Shown here: positions 55,197-63,930 of the stretch, in pieces | Layout: every line of letters starts with the position of its first letter | Position numbering within the stretch: position 1 is the first letter of the stretch | Assembly: GCA_965263285.1 (NCBI GenBank) | Contig: CBDHHD010000016.1 | Location: 1,922,001-1,986,000, forward strand | Origin: JASGCP01 sp965263285 | GTDB lineage: Bacteria > Bacteroidota > Bacteroidia > Chitinophagales > Chitinophagaceae | Length of the DNA: 64,000 nucleotides | Direction: 5' to 3' | Position numbers and translations under genes: made by a program | Notes under the pieces: generated by a model | What the model saw: the letters and a program-made list of their open reading frames with translations, nothing else | Told to the model about the DNA's origin: nothing | Database searches by the model: none

Positions 55197-56135
55197 ATGA
55201 ATCAGGTAGAAAGGGTGTTAGTAGTGGGAATAGATAACAATATTAGTATGTTGCTGATGCAGTTGTTATTATCAAAAGGAGTGAAGGTTTATGTTTTGTA
55301 TAACGAAGAGAAAACGACTATTATAGAAGAATTACCAGGACTTATTTGGGTACCATGTAATGGGTATTGTGAAACAACGCTATTAGAAGTATTGCAACAA
55401 GGTATTTCTAAGCTTTATTACTGTAATGACGCTATGAATCATCGCATGATATTTAGTAAGAAAAAGATGCAACAGCATATAGATGTCATTAAAATGATGG
55501 TGAATCTTTGTGTTCAAATGAATGTTAGTAAGGTGTTATACATAAGCGATGTGTCTCCTACCCGGTTGATGAATAATCAAATAGTTGATGAGATGACGGT
55601 GTTTGACGACCAGTATCATGTTGAAGCATTATTGAGATGGAAACAAGAGGCAGAAATAGAATTATGGCGGGGAGTAGAAGAGGGTTTGTCTGTTATTATT
55701 GTTCACCCTTCTATTATATTAGGATATGAGGATAAAAATGACACTTTAAATTCTTATCAACGATTGTTGCAACAGTGTAGGATGTATAAAGATGAGATAG
55801 ATGGTTTTGTAGATATACGGGATCTTGTAATGATTATGTATATGCTTATGGAAAGTGATATTTATAACGAACGATTGATTGTTCATGCCGAAAATATATC
55901 GTATGCAAACATCAGTAGTCAAATACAAAGTAGAATGGGTCATTTATCTAAGCGATATATAAACTTATGGTCTTTCTATAAAGAACAAATATATAGTAGT
56001 TATATCAAGTATATGCCTATTCAATATAGTAATAGAAAGCTATTGCAATATTTTTCTTCTTTATCTTTTACTCCTTTCTCAGAAACGATAGCATATCTAT
56101 GTGAAGAATGGAAGAAGAATAGTTTTGTAAGATAA
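55197..56135 (+). CDS. NAD-dependent epimerase/dehydratase-like protein, catalytic motif degenerate
   Basis: The 312-residue protein has a Rossmann-like beginning (VERVLVVGIDNNISMLLMQL) where the normal GxxGxxG is altered to G-I-D-N-N-I-S. VSKVLYISDVSP and VIIVHPSIILGYEDKN follow as in atypical extended SDRs. The active-site YxxxK is not in standard form; the region reads QYHVEALLRWKQEAEIELWR. It may be a non-catalytic or divergent member. It lies 2 bp after the HscA-like gene and is most likely co-transcribed. Confidence 0.65.
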   Translation: MNQVERVLVVGIDNNISMLLMQLLLSKGVKVYVLYNEEKTTIIEELPGLIWVPCNGYCETTLLEVLQQGISKLYYCNDAMNHRMIFSKKKMQQHIDVIKMMVNLCVQMNVSKVLYISDVSPTRLMNNQIVDEMTVFDDQYHVEALLRWKQEAEIELWRGVEEGLSVIIVHPSIILGYEDKNDTLNSYQRLLQQCRMYKDEIDGFVDIRDLVMIMYMLMESDIYNERLIVHAENISYANISSQIQSRMGHLSKRYINLWSFYKEQIYSSYIKYMPIQYSNRKLLQYFSSLSFTPFSETIAYLCEEWKKNSFVR

Positions 56136-56256
56136 GAATATAGCTCATCATCTCATTACAATCTATTTTAAAAGAAAGTTTGTTTAAAAGGTATAACGAT
56201 TTTTTTAATGAGCAACGACAAAGATAATATATTTTTAAAAAAACCAATTTATTTTT

Positions 56257-56664
56257 GGCTACGGCTTTTTTTAGTTGATAGAAGCATGGATTATTAAATA
56301 AATATAAACATGGAAATAATAGGAAATATCTGATGAGGACTGCCCTCAGATAAAGAGCATTACAAAACGAGGTGAGCGAAGCGACCAGCGAGAATGTGGA
56401 GGCGGACATTTTTATATATGAATCGTTATGATGAGCATAAAGTATGTACATAAAAGATACATATGGATAAGCTCATCATAATGATTCATACCTAACCGCC
56501 TCCCATTCATTCTCGCTAGCGTAGCGAGCCGTAGTTTTGTAGCTCTTTATCTGCAGGCTTGATTTTTTCTTTGTTTCTTTCTTTTGTATCAAGACAAAAG
56601 AAAGAAAAAGATATAAAAAAAATAAATAATGAATCTATACCTGAGTCATTACAAAAAAAGGTGT
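56257..56664 (-). mobile_element. Miniature element copy F, right end eroded
   Basis: A reverse-oriented copy of about 408 bp. The left end reads GGCTACGGC, T-run, AGTTGATAGAAGC, a degraded terminus. The hairpin is intact. The right end collapses at TACCTGAGTCATTACAAAAAAAGGTGTA, lacking the GGGGTGCTGG part. It lies between the epimerase and glycosyltransferase genes. Confidence 0.8.
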
Positions 56665-56767
56665 ATTTTAATACCTGCTCACTAAAAAAGTCGTTATACC
56701 GTTTAAAAAGACCTTCATGTGAATGTTTCACCCCCTATCCGCGTTGGTAGATCTGTTTGACTTTTTT

Positions 56768-56875
56768 TGTAGCACTTTTTATCTGAGAGTAGTCCTCATC
56801 AGAGGCTTCCTACTATTTCCATGTCTATATTTATTCGATAATCAATGCTCAAAGCTCCTAAAAAAATATTTAACC
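56768..56875 (+). repeat. Older half copy of the miniature element
   Basis: TTTTTATCTGAGAGTAGTCC to TTTCCATGTCTATATTTATTCG, then ATCAATGCTC, AAAGCTCCTAAAAAAATATTTAACC is a diverged version of the right-hand ~108 bp of the element. It lies just before the glycosyltransferase promoter box. Confidence 0.6.
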
Positions 56876-56883
56876 TTTATCTT

Positions 56884-56891
56884 TACATTTG
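56884..56891 (+). promoter_or_regulatory. -7 box (TACATTTG) of the glycosyltransferase gene
   Basis: TACATTTG followed by CA lies 21 bp before the ATG at 56912 and matches TAnnTTTG. Confidence 0.45.
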
Positions 56892-56911
56892 CATATTAAT
56901 TATTTTTTTTC

Positions 56912-58030
56912 ATGGAATCACAGCAACCTTCGATTGTTATTCTAGGAACAGCCTATCCTTTTCGGGGAGGGTTAGCTACCTTTAACGAGCAAGTAGCACT
57001 TACTTATCAAGCACAAGGATATGATGTTACGATGATTACTTTTTCTGTACAATATCCTTCCTTTTTATTTCCAGGGCAATCACAGTACTCATCAGAAAAG
57101 GCTCCTTTAGATTTGCATATATATAGATGGGTTCATTCTTGTAGTCCATTGAACTGGATCAGGGTAGGGCAACGGTTGAAAAAAATAAAACCTACTTATG
57201 TTATTGTTAAATTTTGGATGCCTTTTATGGCGCCTTGCTTTGGCACCATATTGCGAATAGCGAAAAGAAATAAGTATACAAAAATAATATGCATTGTAGA
57301 TAATATGGTACCTCATGAAAAAAGATGGGGAGATCATATACTAACTAACTATTTTATGGGTCCTATTGATCAGTTTATAGCGATGAGCGAAGTAGTGAAA
57401 AAAGATATTGAAACTTTTACTGCTAAACCTACTAGATTAATTCCGCATCCGCTATATGATAATTTTGGAGAATCTATTTCTATGATGGAAGCCAGAAAAG
57501 ATCTTCAATTACCTCTTCAAGCTACTGTTTTACTTTTTTTTGGCATTATTCGTTCGTACAAGGGACTTGATATGTTATTGTTAGCTATGTCGAAAGTGTC
57601 CAATGATGTTGTTTTATTGGTAGCGGGGGAGTTTTATGAAGACAAAAAAAAATATCAAGATATTATTCAAGAGAAACAACTACAGAAACGAATATTTTTA
57701 CATACTCATTTTATTCCTAATCACCAAGTAAATAGATATTTTTCTGCTTGCAATTTTGTTGTTCAGCCTTATCGTCATGCCACACAAAGTGGAGTTACCC
57801 CATTGGCATATCATTTTAATAAACCTATGTTGGTTACAAAGGTAGGAGGATTAACAGAAATAGTTCCTCATAGAAAAGTAGGTATTCAAGTAGATCCCAC
57901 TGTTGATGGTATTGCAAGTGGTATTCAACAGCTTATAGAATTAGGAGAAGATTATTTCTTGCCTTATCTTAAAGAAGAAAAGAAAAAATATAGTTGGAAT
58001 GCTTTTTGCACTCATCTTTTGTTACCATAA
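56912..58030 (+). CDS. Glycosyltransferase, GT4 type
   Basis: The 372-residue protein has a GT-B fold layout: N-terminal IVILGTAYPFRGGLATFNEQ, and a C-terminal nucleotide-sugar domain with LLFFGIIRSYKGLDMLLLAM, HTHFIPNHQVNRYFSACNFV and QPYRHATQSGVTPLAYHFNK (the EX7E-like region). It transfers a sugar from a nucleotide donor, probably to a lipid or polysaccharide. The acceptor is unknown and there are no partner genes nearby. Converges on the UbiD gene. Confidence 0.88.
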   Translation: MESQQPSIVILGTAYPFRGGLATFNEQVALTYQAQGYDVTMITFSVQYPSFLFPGQSQYSSEKAPLDLHIYRWVHSCSPLNWIRVGQRLKKIKPTYVIVKFWMPFMAPCFGTILRIAKRNKYTKIICIVDNMVPHEKRWGDHILTNYFMGPIDQFIAMSEVVKKDIETFTAKPTRLIPHPLYDNFGESISMMEARKDLQLPLQATVLLFFGIIRSYKGLDMLLLAMSKVSNDVVLLVAGEFYEDKKKYQDIIQEKQLQKRIFLHTHFIPNHQVNRYFSACNFVVQPYRHATQSGVTPLAYHFNKPMLVTKVGGLTEIVPHRKVGIQVDPTVDGIASGIQQLIELGEDYFLPYLKEEKKKYSWNAFCTHLLLP

Positions 58031-58044
58031 GGATGCAAGTTTTT

Positions 58045-59898
58045 CTATGTAGATTTATATTTGTTTAGTGCCGACAGGCTTCTTCCATTTTCAAACAACG
58101 CATCCACTCTTTTTTCGATGGTAATATTTTTTTCTAATATAGGGGCATGATGTGGTTTTATTCTTGCATCAAAGACAAGAGGAGCTTCGCATCCCCAATG
58201 TTTATAAGTAGTAGAGGATTGATATCCATATATATCATGGGAAGGATTAGAGCGCGTAAAACAAACCCATAGAAAATTATGTAAAGAATGTTGTATAAAG
58301 TGAATATCATCACAAATTACAACCATGGCAATGCTTGAATGTGTTATGTTTTTATCTTTGATATAGGAAAAGAAAGATGTTATTTCTTTTTCTGCCGATA
58401 CCATATCTACAAAGGAAGGAAATTGAATAGCTAATACTCCGGGCAAAAGCAAAGCCCATCCTTTTATTAATTGAAACGAATCCCAATTAGTGGGGGCTAA
58501 CTGAGCTAATATTCTTTTTTTATCTCCTACAGCGGCAAGTACAAGTTTGCTTCCTTTTAAAAAGGCTTCTCCACTATAGTCGAGTGTGTCAATAGAAGTA
58601 TGGGTATAGAAATGTAAGTCATTTTTAAAGTCAATTCTTTCTAATAGGTAGGGTATAAATAAATCTGCTCGTTGAATAGAAGGGGTATCGTCTTGTTTGT
58701 TAACAATCCATAAGAACTTAGCTAACGATAGTTGCCCTGTTCCTAGTATACGATTAGCTTGTGTAAGTAATTCAGAAGGTGTTTGGATAGGATCGTATGG
58801 GGTGTATCGTTCCGATCCAATAGCAAATAAAAGGGGGTGTACTCCTGCTGCATCTACAGCATGTATTTCTTTTATGCCGGGTATGATTGTTGGAATTATC
58901 TTTTGTGTAATATGATGAATAAGTTTGCCAAATTGTGTATCTTCTTGAGGAGGGCGTCCTACTACTGTAAATGGCCAGATAGCATTTCTTTTAGCATATA
59001 CTTTTTTTATTTTCATTACGGGGAATAGATGCTGTAAACTATAGTATCCTAAATGATCTCCAAAAGGTCCTTCTAGTTTTGTTTCATCGTTTATTTCGCC
59101 TGTTATAATAAAGTCGGCATCTAAGCTAATAAAGTGAGCATCTTCATATAGGTATCGAAACTGTCTTTGTCCCAACCAACCTGCTATATATAATTCACTT
59201 ATGTTTTCGGGCAAGGGCATAATGGCTGCAATCGTATGAGAAGGAGGGCCTCCTATAAAGCATGAGACGGGGAGGGGTATTTTTTTTTGTAATGCTTTGC
59301 TTTGGTGAATGCCAATACCTCGATGTAATTGATAGTGTAGTCCTACTTCTTTATTGGGCGTATATTGATTGCCTGTTAGTTGTATACGATACATTCCTAT
59401 GTTGGCATGTTTCCATCCTTTTTGTTCTATATCTTCAGAATATACTTGAGGTAGTGTAACAAAAGCACCTCCATCTTTCTCCCAGTGGTGTATAAGGGGT
59501 AGTTGATGAATGGTTATCTCATCAAATTTATTTTTTAATAATTGATTCCCTTTTTTGATAGGAAAGGCATAATGTAGGTTATATAATAAAGAGAGATTGT
59601 TAAAAAAATGGTGAAAAAATGAAAGGGGCATTTTTTTCCATTGTAGTATGGTTTCTATATGTGGTATTGTATGACGAAATAGATAATCGCATCGTTCTGT
59701 TGTACCAAATATATTGGAGCAAGCGCGATAAGGAGATCCTTTTACTTTTTCAAATAAGATAGCAGGGCCATTCATTTCGTGTACGCGTAGGTGAATAGCA
59801 GCCATTTCTAAGTAGGGGTCTACCTCTTCTTTTACACGAATAAGTTGTCCTATTTTCTCTAAATCGCGTAAGCTATCTTCTAAACAAGTGTATGTCAT
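58045..59898 (-). CDS. UbiD-family decarboxylase
   Basis: The 617-residue protein has UbiD features: N-terminal LEDSLRDLEKIGQLIRVKEE, GAFVTLPQVYSED, then NIGMYRIQLTG, the prFMN/metal region ITGEINDETKLEGPFGDHLG (with the E-x-D-type motif), and the C-terminal FVDMVSAEKEI. UbiD enzymes decarboxylate aromatic or alpha,beta-unsaturated acids using prenylated FMN made by UbiX. In Bacteroidota a ~600-residue member is usually linked to menaquinone synthesis (decarboxylation in the futalosine or a related route). UbiX is not in the window. Confidence 0.9.
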   Translation of the reverse strand: MTYTCLEDSLRDLEKIGQLIRVKEEVDPYLEMAAIHLRVHEMNGPAILFEKVKGSPYRACSNIFGTTERCDYLFRHTIPHIETILQWKKMPLSFFHHFFNNLSLLYNLHYAFPIKKGNQLLKNKFDEITIHQLPLIHHWEKDGGAFVTLPQVYSEDIEQKGWKHANIGMYRIQLTGNQYTPNKEVGLHYQLHRGIGIHQSKALQKKIPLPVSCFIGGPPSHTIAAIMPLPENISELYIAGWLGQRQFRYLYEDAHFISLDADFIITGEINDETKLEGPFGDHLGYYSLQHLFPVMKIKKVYAKRNAIWPFTVVGRPPQEDTQFGKLIHHITQKIIPTIIPGIKEIHAVDAAGVHPLLFAIGSERYTPYDPIQTPSELLTQANRILGTGQLSLAKFLWIVNKQDDTPSIQRADLFIPYLLERIDFKNDLHFYTHTSIDTLDYSGEAFLKGSKLVLAAVGDKKRILAQLAPTNWDSFQLIKGWALLLPGVLAIQFPSFVDMVSAEKEITSFFSYIKDKNITHSSIAMVVICDDIHFIQHSLHNFLWVCFTRSNPSHDIYGYQSSTTYKHWGCEAPLVFDARIKPHHAPILEKNITIEKRVDALFENGRSLSALNKYKST

Positions 59899-59907
59899 GT
59901 GTATTAT

Positions 59908-60657
59908 TTATCTGTTTTCATTATGTAATAATAATAATGTTTTTATGCCTTTTGAGTAATGATCTAAGTGCAAAGAAAAGAACGCATCAAATGCAAGGAA
60001 CATTTTTTCTACGGTTTGATAATCTATATCAATTAAAGAATGGTCATTAGGTATAGAATGGCTTATATAGTATAGTAATAGAGATGATAAATATTCATCT
60101 AGTATATGATTTTTTTCTTCTTTTTGTTGTATAAAAATTCCTTCTTGCATGTTGAAATAATAAGACACTTGGGTATGGTATGGGGAGGGTAATGAAATGG
60201 CAAAGCCTAATATATGTGATAGTTGTAATAGTAAAAAAAAGGGGATATGATATATTTGTGTAATAGAGGTAGTGTCTAATAGTTGTAATGCTGTTTGTAT
60301 CCAATTAAATAAATTGGTATAAGGTTCAGGATGTTTGGTTACTTTTTGAAGAAACTCAAGTAGCAATAATGCTGTATAGTGTTTTTCTTCATTATTAAAT
60401 AATTGGGTAGGCATCCAGTGGAGGTGTATTTCTTTTATGTATTGTAGGGAGTAATGTGTAGAATGGTATACTTCCATGTCTAATATAAGTAAGGGTTGTA
60501 CATGTGCAATATGCATTCGCTTAGATGTTTTTTTTCTTATACCTTTTATAAGATAGTGTTGCAAACCAAATACTTCTGTGTAAATATGTGCTATTACACT
60601 TGTTTCTTTAAAGGGAATGGTTCTTATTACGATACCTTTTGTTTTATATGTATTCAT
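59908..60657 (-). CDS. recO: DNA repair protein RecO
   Basis: The 249-residue protein has the N-terminal OB fold (YKTKGIVIRTIPFKETSVIAHI, LQHYLIKGIRKKTSK) and a helical C-terminal domain as in RecO. RecO works with RecR/RecF to load RecA at gaps. The cysteines of the usual zinc site are absent, as in other Bacteroidota homologues. It lies upstream of the UbiD gene with a 9-bp gap. Confidence 0.9.
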   Translation of the reverse strand: MNTYKTKGIVIRTIPFKETSVIAHIYTEVFGLQHYLIKGIRKKTSKRMHIAHVQPLLILDMEVYHSTHYSLQYIKEIHLHWMPTQLFNNEEKHYTALLLLEFLQKVTKHPEPYTNLFNWIQTALQLLDTTSITQIYHIPFFLLLQLSHILGFAISLPSPYHTQVSYYFNMQEGIFIQQKEEKNHILDEYLSSLLLYYISHSIPNDHSLIDIDYQTVEKMFLAFDAFFSLHLDHYSKGIKTLLLLHNENR

Positions 60658-60907
60658 GTTATAATTACATATACAAAAGTAGGTGATTTGTTTTGATGAT
60701 GAGTGGGGTGATTAAAAGATGGTGTGATTTTGATATATATTGTTTCTTGTTGTTGTATATTTAAATAATAGTTTGTAGGATATGATTGATATAGGTACAT
60801 AAATAATATAATGGTTGATCGTGTATTAAAAAAAAGATGTGGTTTATTTTTTGTTAAATCTATTGAGTTCTCTGAGAATTTTTATTTTTTTTAAAAAAAA
60901 CAAATAG

Positions 60908-60915
60908 TATATTTG
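60908..60915 (+). promoter_or_regulatory. -7 box (TATATTTG) of the Cys-rich peptide gene
   Basis: TATATTTG matches TAnnTTTG and lies 33 bp before the ATG at 60948. No clear TTTG at -33; an AT-rich stretch precedes. Confidence 0.45.
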
Positions 60916-60947
60916 TTAATGATGTTTATTTTTTAATTTTAAATTTT

Positions 60948-61067
60948 ATGAATAAAAAAAACAAATTGGGTATTAGTTTGACAAGGAATGAGCTTAAAGT
61001 AGTTAATGGCGCTAAAGCATTTAATTGTCCTCCACAGTGTTTCGGTTGTTATTGTGGCTGTTGCTAA
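60948..61067 (+). CDS. Small Cys-rich GA-leader peptide (putative RiPP/bacteriocin-like precursor)
   Basis: The 39-residue product starts MNKKNKLGISLTRNELKVV, then NGAKAFN, and ends CPPQCFGCYCGCC (six Cys in thirteen residues). The leader aligns position by position with the gene at 7500: xLG-x4-R-x-ELK-x3-G(G/A). The NG/A site is a weaker form of the double-Gly cleavage site. The gene has its own -7 box upstream and a hairpin-plus-T-run terminator downstream, so it is an independent, probably expressed unit. No modification or export gene lies beside it. Alternatives: a secreted defence or signalling peptide, or a metal-binding peptide. Confidence 0.75.
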   Translation: MNKKNKLGISLTRNELKVVNGAKAFNCPPQCFGCYCGCC

Positions 61068-61105
61068 ATCGTAACTAATTTAGTGAGCACTATCGTATGT
61101 TTAAT

Positions 61106-61147
61106 ATAGTTAAAATTGATTATGTCGATTTTAACTATATTTTTTTG
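61106..61147 (+). terminator. Rho-independent terminator of the Cys-rich peptide gene
   Basis: ATAGTTAAAATTGA (61106-61119) pairs with TCGATTTTAACTAT (61125-61138) with one G-T pair, then ATTTTTTTG follows. This 14-bp stem plus T-run is a clear terminator 39 bp after the stop codon. Confidence 0.85.
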
Positions 61148-61405
61148 CATAGGTAAATGCAGATATTTAGTTGTATTTTAGTTTTCACAAATAATATTTT
61201 ATTATTTATTTGTACATATATAAGCATTGGGATTAGTTCATTTTTTACATGCTAAAGCATTTTATATACGATGTATTGTTTGCTTGCAAAATAGTTAAGT
61301 GATATAGAGTTGATAGTACATGCGAAATGAATTAGCCTTTTAAATTTAGTAAACAATAATATATAATATTGTACTTTCGCATATTATATTAATTATTTCA
61401 TATTT
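61148..61405. other. Spacer before the lipoprotein gene
   Basis: No gene is supported. An AT-rich region with a near-consensus -7 box TACTTTCG (about 61372-61379) upstream of the ATG at 61406. Confidence 0.4.
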
Positions 61406-62518
61406 ATGATAAGTAGAAAATACATATATATTATTATTACAGCTTTATTAATAGTTTCTTGTGGCAAAAGGAAGCCTGATTTTAGTGGGAATAAGGCTGT
61501 GAGTTATAATATATTTAAAGGTGCGTTTCCCATTGTTGCTTTGCCTTATTCAATAACAGATACTACTTTTCAATCCATTAATGATTCTATATCGATATCT
61601 ATTAATGCTTTAGCAAATACAGTATTGCCTGATTCTGTTGTACATAAATATACGTATACGTATGGGTACAGTATATTACATCCTATTGCAACTTTTAAAA
61701 TAAAAGATGTATCGTACTATCTTGTAAACTTTTTTCATCAAGCCGATAATGCAAATAATTTATGGCTTTGGGCATTGTCTAATAATGGCAAATGGATTGC
61801 AGATAAAGAATGGCTTGTTCATCAACCACATAGCACAAATGAAATACCTTTTCATTATTCTTTAACGGTTACTACAGAGCCTACTTTTATTGAGTCTCAG
61901 GAAAGAGTTTTGTCTGATTTGTCTACTCTATATTCTAAAACAGGATGGACATTAAATGACAGCAATGCATTTGTTGTAGTAATGACTGATTCAAATATAC
62001 CATCTAATAATGCCGAGGTGGAAGAACCTATGTCTATTCCGATGGATACCACTGCTACTGCGACTAATAAGGGTAAATGGGATGGCACATATTATAAAGA
62101 CAAGCGTTCTTACATGATTGTTAAAAACGCACCTAATCATCAGTATAGTTTTTATTTGTCTATGCAAGGTATAAAGGGAGGCAGAGGCAGCTTAAAAGGC
62201 CTTGTTGACATGAGAGAATCAAACGAAGGAGATTATAAAGAACAAGGTGGAATATGTGAAATTCATTTTGTCTTCGAAAAGAACAAAGTAATTATAAAAG
62301 AAAATGGGAAATGTGCAGGTCATAGAAGTAGAACCATTTTGTTTGATGGATCATTTATTAAAAGACAAGTGAAGAAAGTAAATATCGATCATAATAAAAA
62401 GAAAGTGGCTATAACGAAATCAAAAGCTAAACATCAAAGCAAATCTAAAAAGAAAGTAACAAAAGCAGTAAGCAAAAAGAAAATTGTTAAAAAGAAAACT
62501 ACTACTATGGCAAAGTAG
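61406..62518 (+). CDS. Hypothetical lipoprotein with Lys-rich C-terminal tail
   Basis: The 370-residue protein has a lipoprotein signal (KYIYIIITALLIVSC, Cys at about 19). A globular region of ~300 residues follows, containing WDGTYYKDKRSYMIVKNAPN and FYLSMQGIKGGRGSLKGL. The final ~50 residues are almost all Lys with Ala/Ser/Thr/Val (KSKKKVTKAVSKKK), similar in composition to histone-H1 tails. No family was recognised. The tail could bind nucleic acid or anionic polymers, which is a guess. It overlaps the converging acyl-CoA reductase gene by 14 bp. Confidence 0.7.
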   Translation: MISRKYIYIIITALLIVSCGKRKPDFSGNKAVSYNIFKGAFPIVALPYSITDTTFQSINDSISISINALANTVLPDSVVHKYTYTYGYSILHPIATFKIKDVSYYLVNFFHQADNANNLWLWALSNNGKWIADKEWLVHQPHSTNEIPFHYSLTVTTEPTFIESQERVLSDLSTLYSKTGWTLNDSNAFVVVMTDSNIPSNNAEVEEPMSIPMDTTATATNKGKWDGTYYKDKRSYMIVKNAPNHQYSFYLSMQGIKGGRGSLKGLVDMRESNEGDYKEQGGICEIHFVFEKNKVIIKENGKCAGHRSRTILFDGSFIKRQVKKVNIDHNKKKVAITKSKAKHQSKSKKKVTKAVSKKKIVKKKTTTMAK

Positions 62519-63512
62519 TTATAAATTGAATTGTATCTATTCCATCGGCATAGTCAAATAGAGAAGGGCTTTGGCTCATACCAAAAGGAGTGCTTTCAGG
62601 TTGATTGCTTACTATTAATTGTATATCGTTGTTTGTTTTTAATGTAGAAAGAAGAGAGGTAACATCATCATAGTAGGAGTAATATAAACAAGATAAGGGA
62701 GAAAATAGCGACTCGTTTTTTGTAAGCAATAGGTTTTTAGAAGATAGAAAGGGTATTTTATTCAAGAGTAAAAGCGTTAATTGATAGTCGTAGTTATTTT
62801 TATATTTCATGCTATCGTACGAGTAATTGAATTGATTAAGTGCTTCTATTAAAGGAATGAAATTGTATTCTTGGTGAACGAAGAGGTGACCTACATTTCT
62901 ACAACCTAATCCGAAATACATTTGAATATCATACGATAGTTTCTCTAAGGTTTGTTTTGTTTCATCTCCTTCTAAGATAGCTACTGCTGTTCTGCTTTTT
63001 CTAATAATATGTGGATAAGAGGCAAAATAGTAATTAAAATAGTGACTGCTATGGGTGTTGCCTGTGGCAATATATGCCCCACAGTTTTTTAATTGTTCTT
63101 CTATGCTTATATATTGAGCTAAAGAACGATCTAATTGGAAGCAGTAATGTAATAGATGAGTGAATAAGATATTATCTTTTGATGATAATTTAATACGCAT
63201 AGGAATGCCTGTGATAAATCCACATAGAAAATCATGAAATCCAACTAGTGGAATATTACCGGCCATCATAATACCTAGTGTAGTATGATATTTTTTAGTG
63301 GTTATAGCATATTGATTTATCCACTTGTTTAGTTTGTCTATGGATAGCATTTCTGTAGTAATGGCTTTAATGGCTGTTTGAATGTAAGAGGGTAAAAACC
63401 AAGGGTTGTGTAATGATGCTTTTTGTTGTATAGCAAGCCAATTAGCGTCTGTACTATTCATGTATTGTCTTAGGGCATCACAAATAAATAATTTTTTATC
63501 TATTGAAATCAC
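62505..63512 (-). CDS. Acyl-CoA reductase (LuxC-like)
   Basis: The 335-residue protein is aldehyde-dehydrogenase-like: LGIMMAGNIPLVGFHDFLCG, IATGNTHSSHYFNYYFASYP, and the probable catalytic Cys in YFGLGCRNVGHLFVHQEYN. It reduces acyl-CoA to an aldehyde. In Bacteroidota, orthologues are common as single genes of unproven role. No lux genes are near. Confidence 0.82.
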   Translation of the reverse strand: MISIDKKLFICDALRQYMNSTDANWLAIQQKASLHNPWFLPSYIQTAIKAITTEMLSIDKLNKWINQYAITTKKYHTTLGIMMAGNIPLVGFHDFLCGFITGIPMRIKLSSKDNILFTHLLHYCFQLDRSLAQYISIEEQLKNCGAYIATGNTHSSHYFNYYFASYPHIIRKSRTAVAILEGDETKQTLEKLSYDIQMYFGLGCRNVGHLFVHQEYNFIPLIEALNQFNYSYDSMKYKNNYDYQLTLLLLNKIPFLSSKNLLLTKNESLFSPLSCLYYSYYDDVTSLLSTLKTNNDIQLIVSNQPESTPFGMSQSPSLFDYADGIDTIQFITTLP

Positions 63513-63930
63513 AATGTATACTATATTTGAATATGTAAAATTACTATAGTTGTAATATAATTGTTTAAAAATAATACCATGACTAAATTTAGTGTGAAAG
63601 TATTATAGCTATAGTCGGAAGTGCACATAGGTTTGTGTACATAATTGTCATGTTTCACAACGTTGTTGATGAAAATTGACTGTTTTTACATGCGAATTTA
63701 GGAGTTTATTTTTAAATTCTGAAGGAGTTTGTAAAAATATCAGGCTTGAGTTGGTACCACTTTTCTAGCGCTTCAAAAGGTGTTTTTACATTTAGTGAGA
63801 CCATAAAAAAGGTATTTAGTCAAAAAGAGTATTGTTGGACTTGTTAATATCTCTTCATAACTTAGCACCTAAATAGTTATAAAATACGGCATAACTAAAT
63901 TTAGTGTGAGGAAAAATTAGTTTACTAAAA
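63513..63930. repeat. IS remnant and 24-bp repeat (second copy of 21660-21862 region)
   Basis: Contains, on the minus strand, NVKTPFEALEKWYQLKPDI (63640-63800) in decayed frames, a fragment ACTAAATTTAGTGTGA near 63583, and GGCATAACTAAATTTAGTGT plus GAGG at 63888-63911. The order and final junction GTTTACTAAAA match 21660-21862, so the same nested structure exists twice. Confidence 0.65.
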
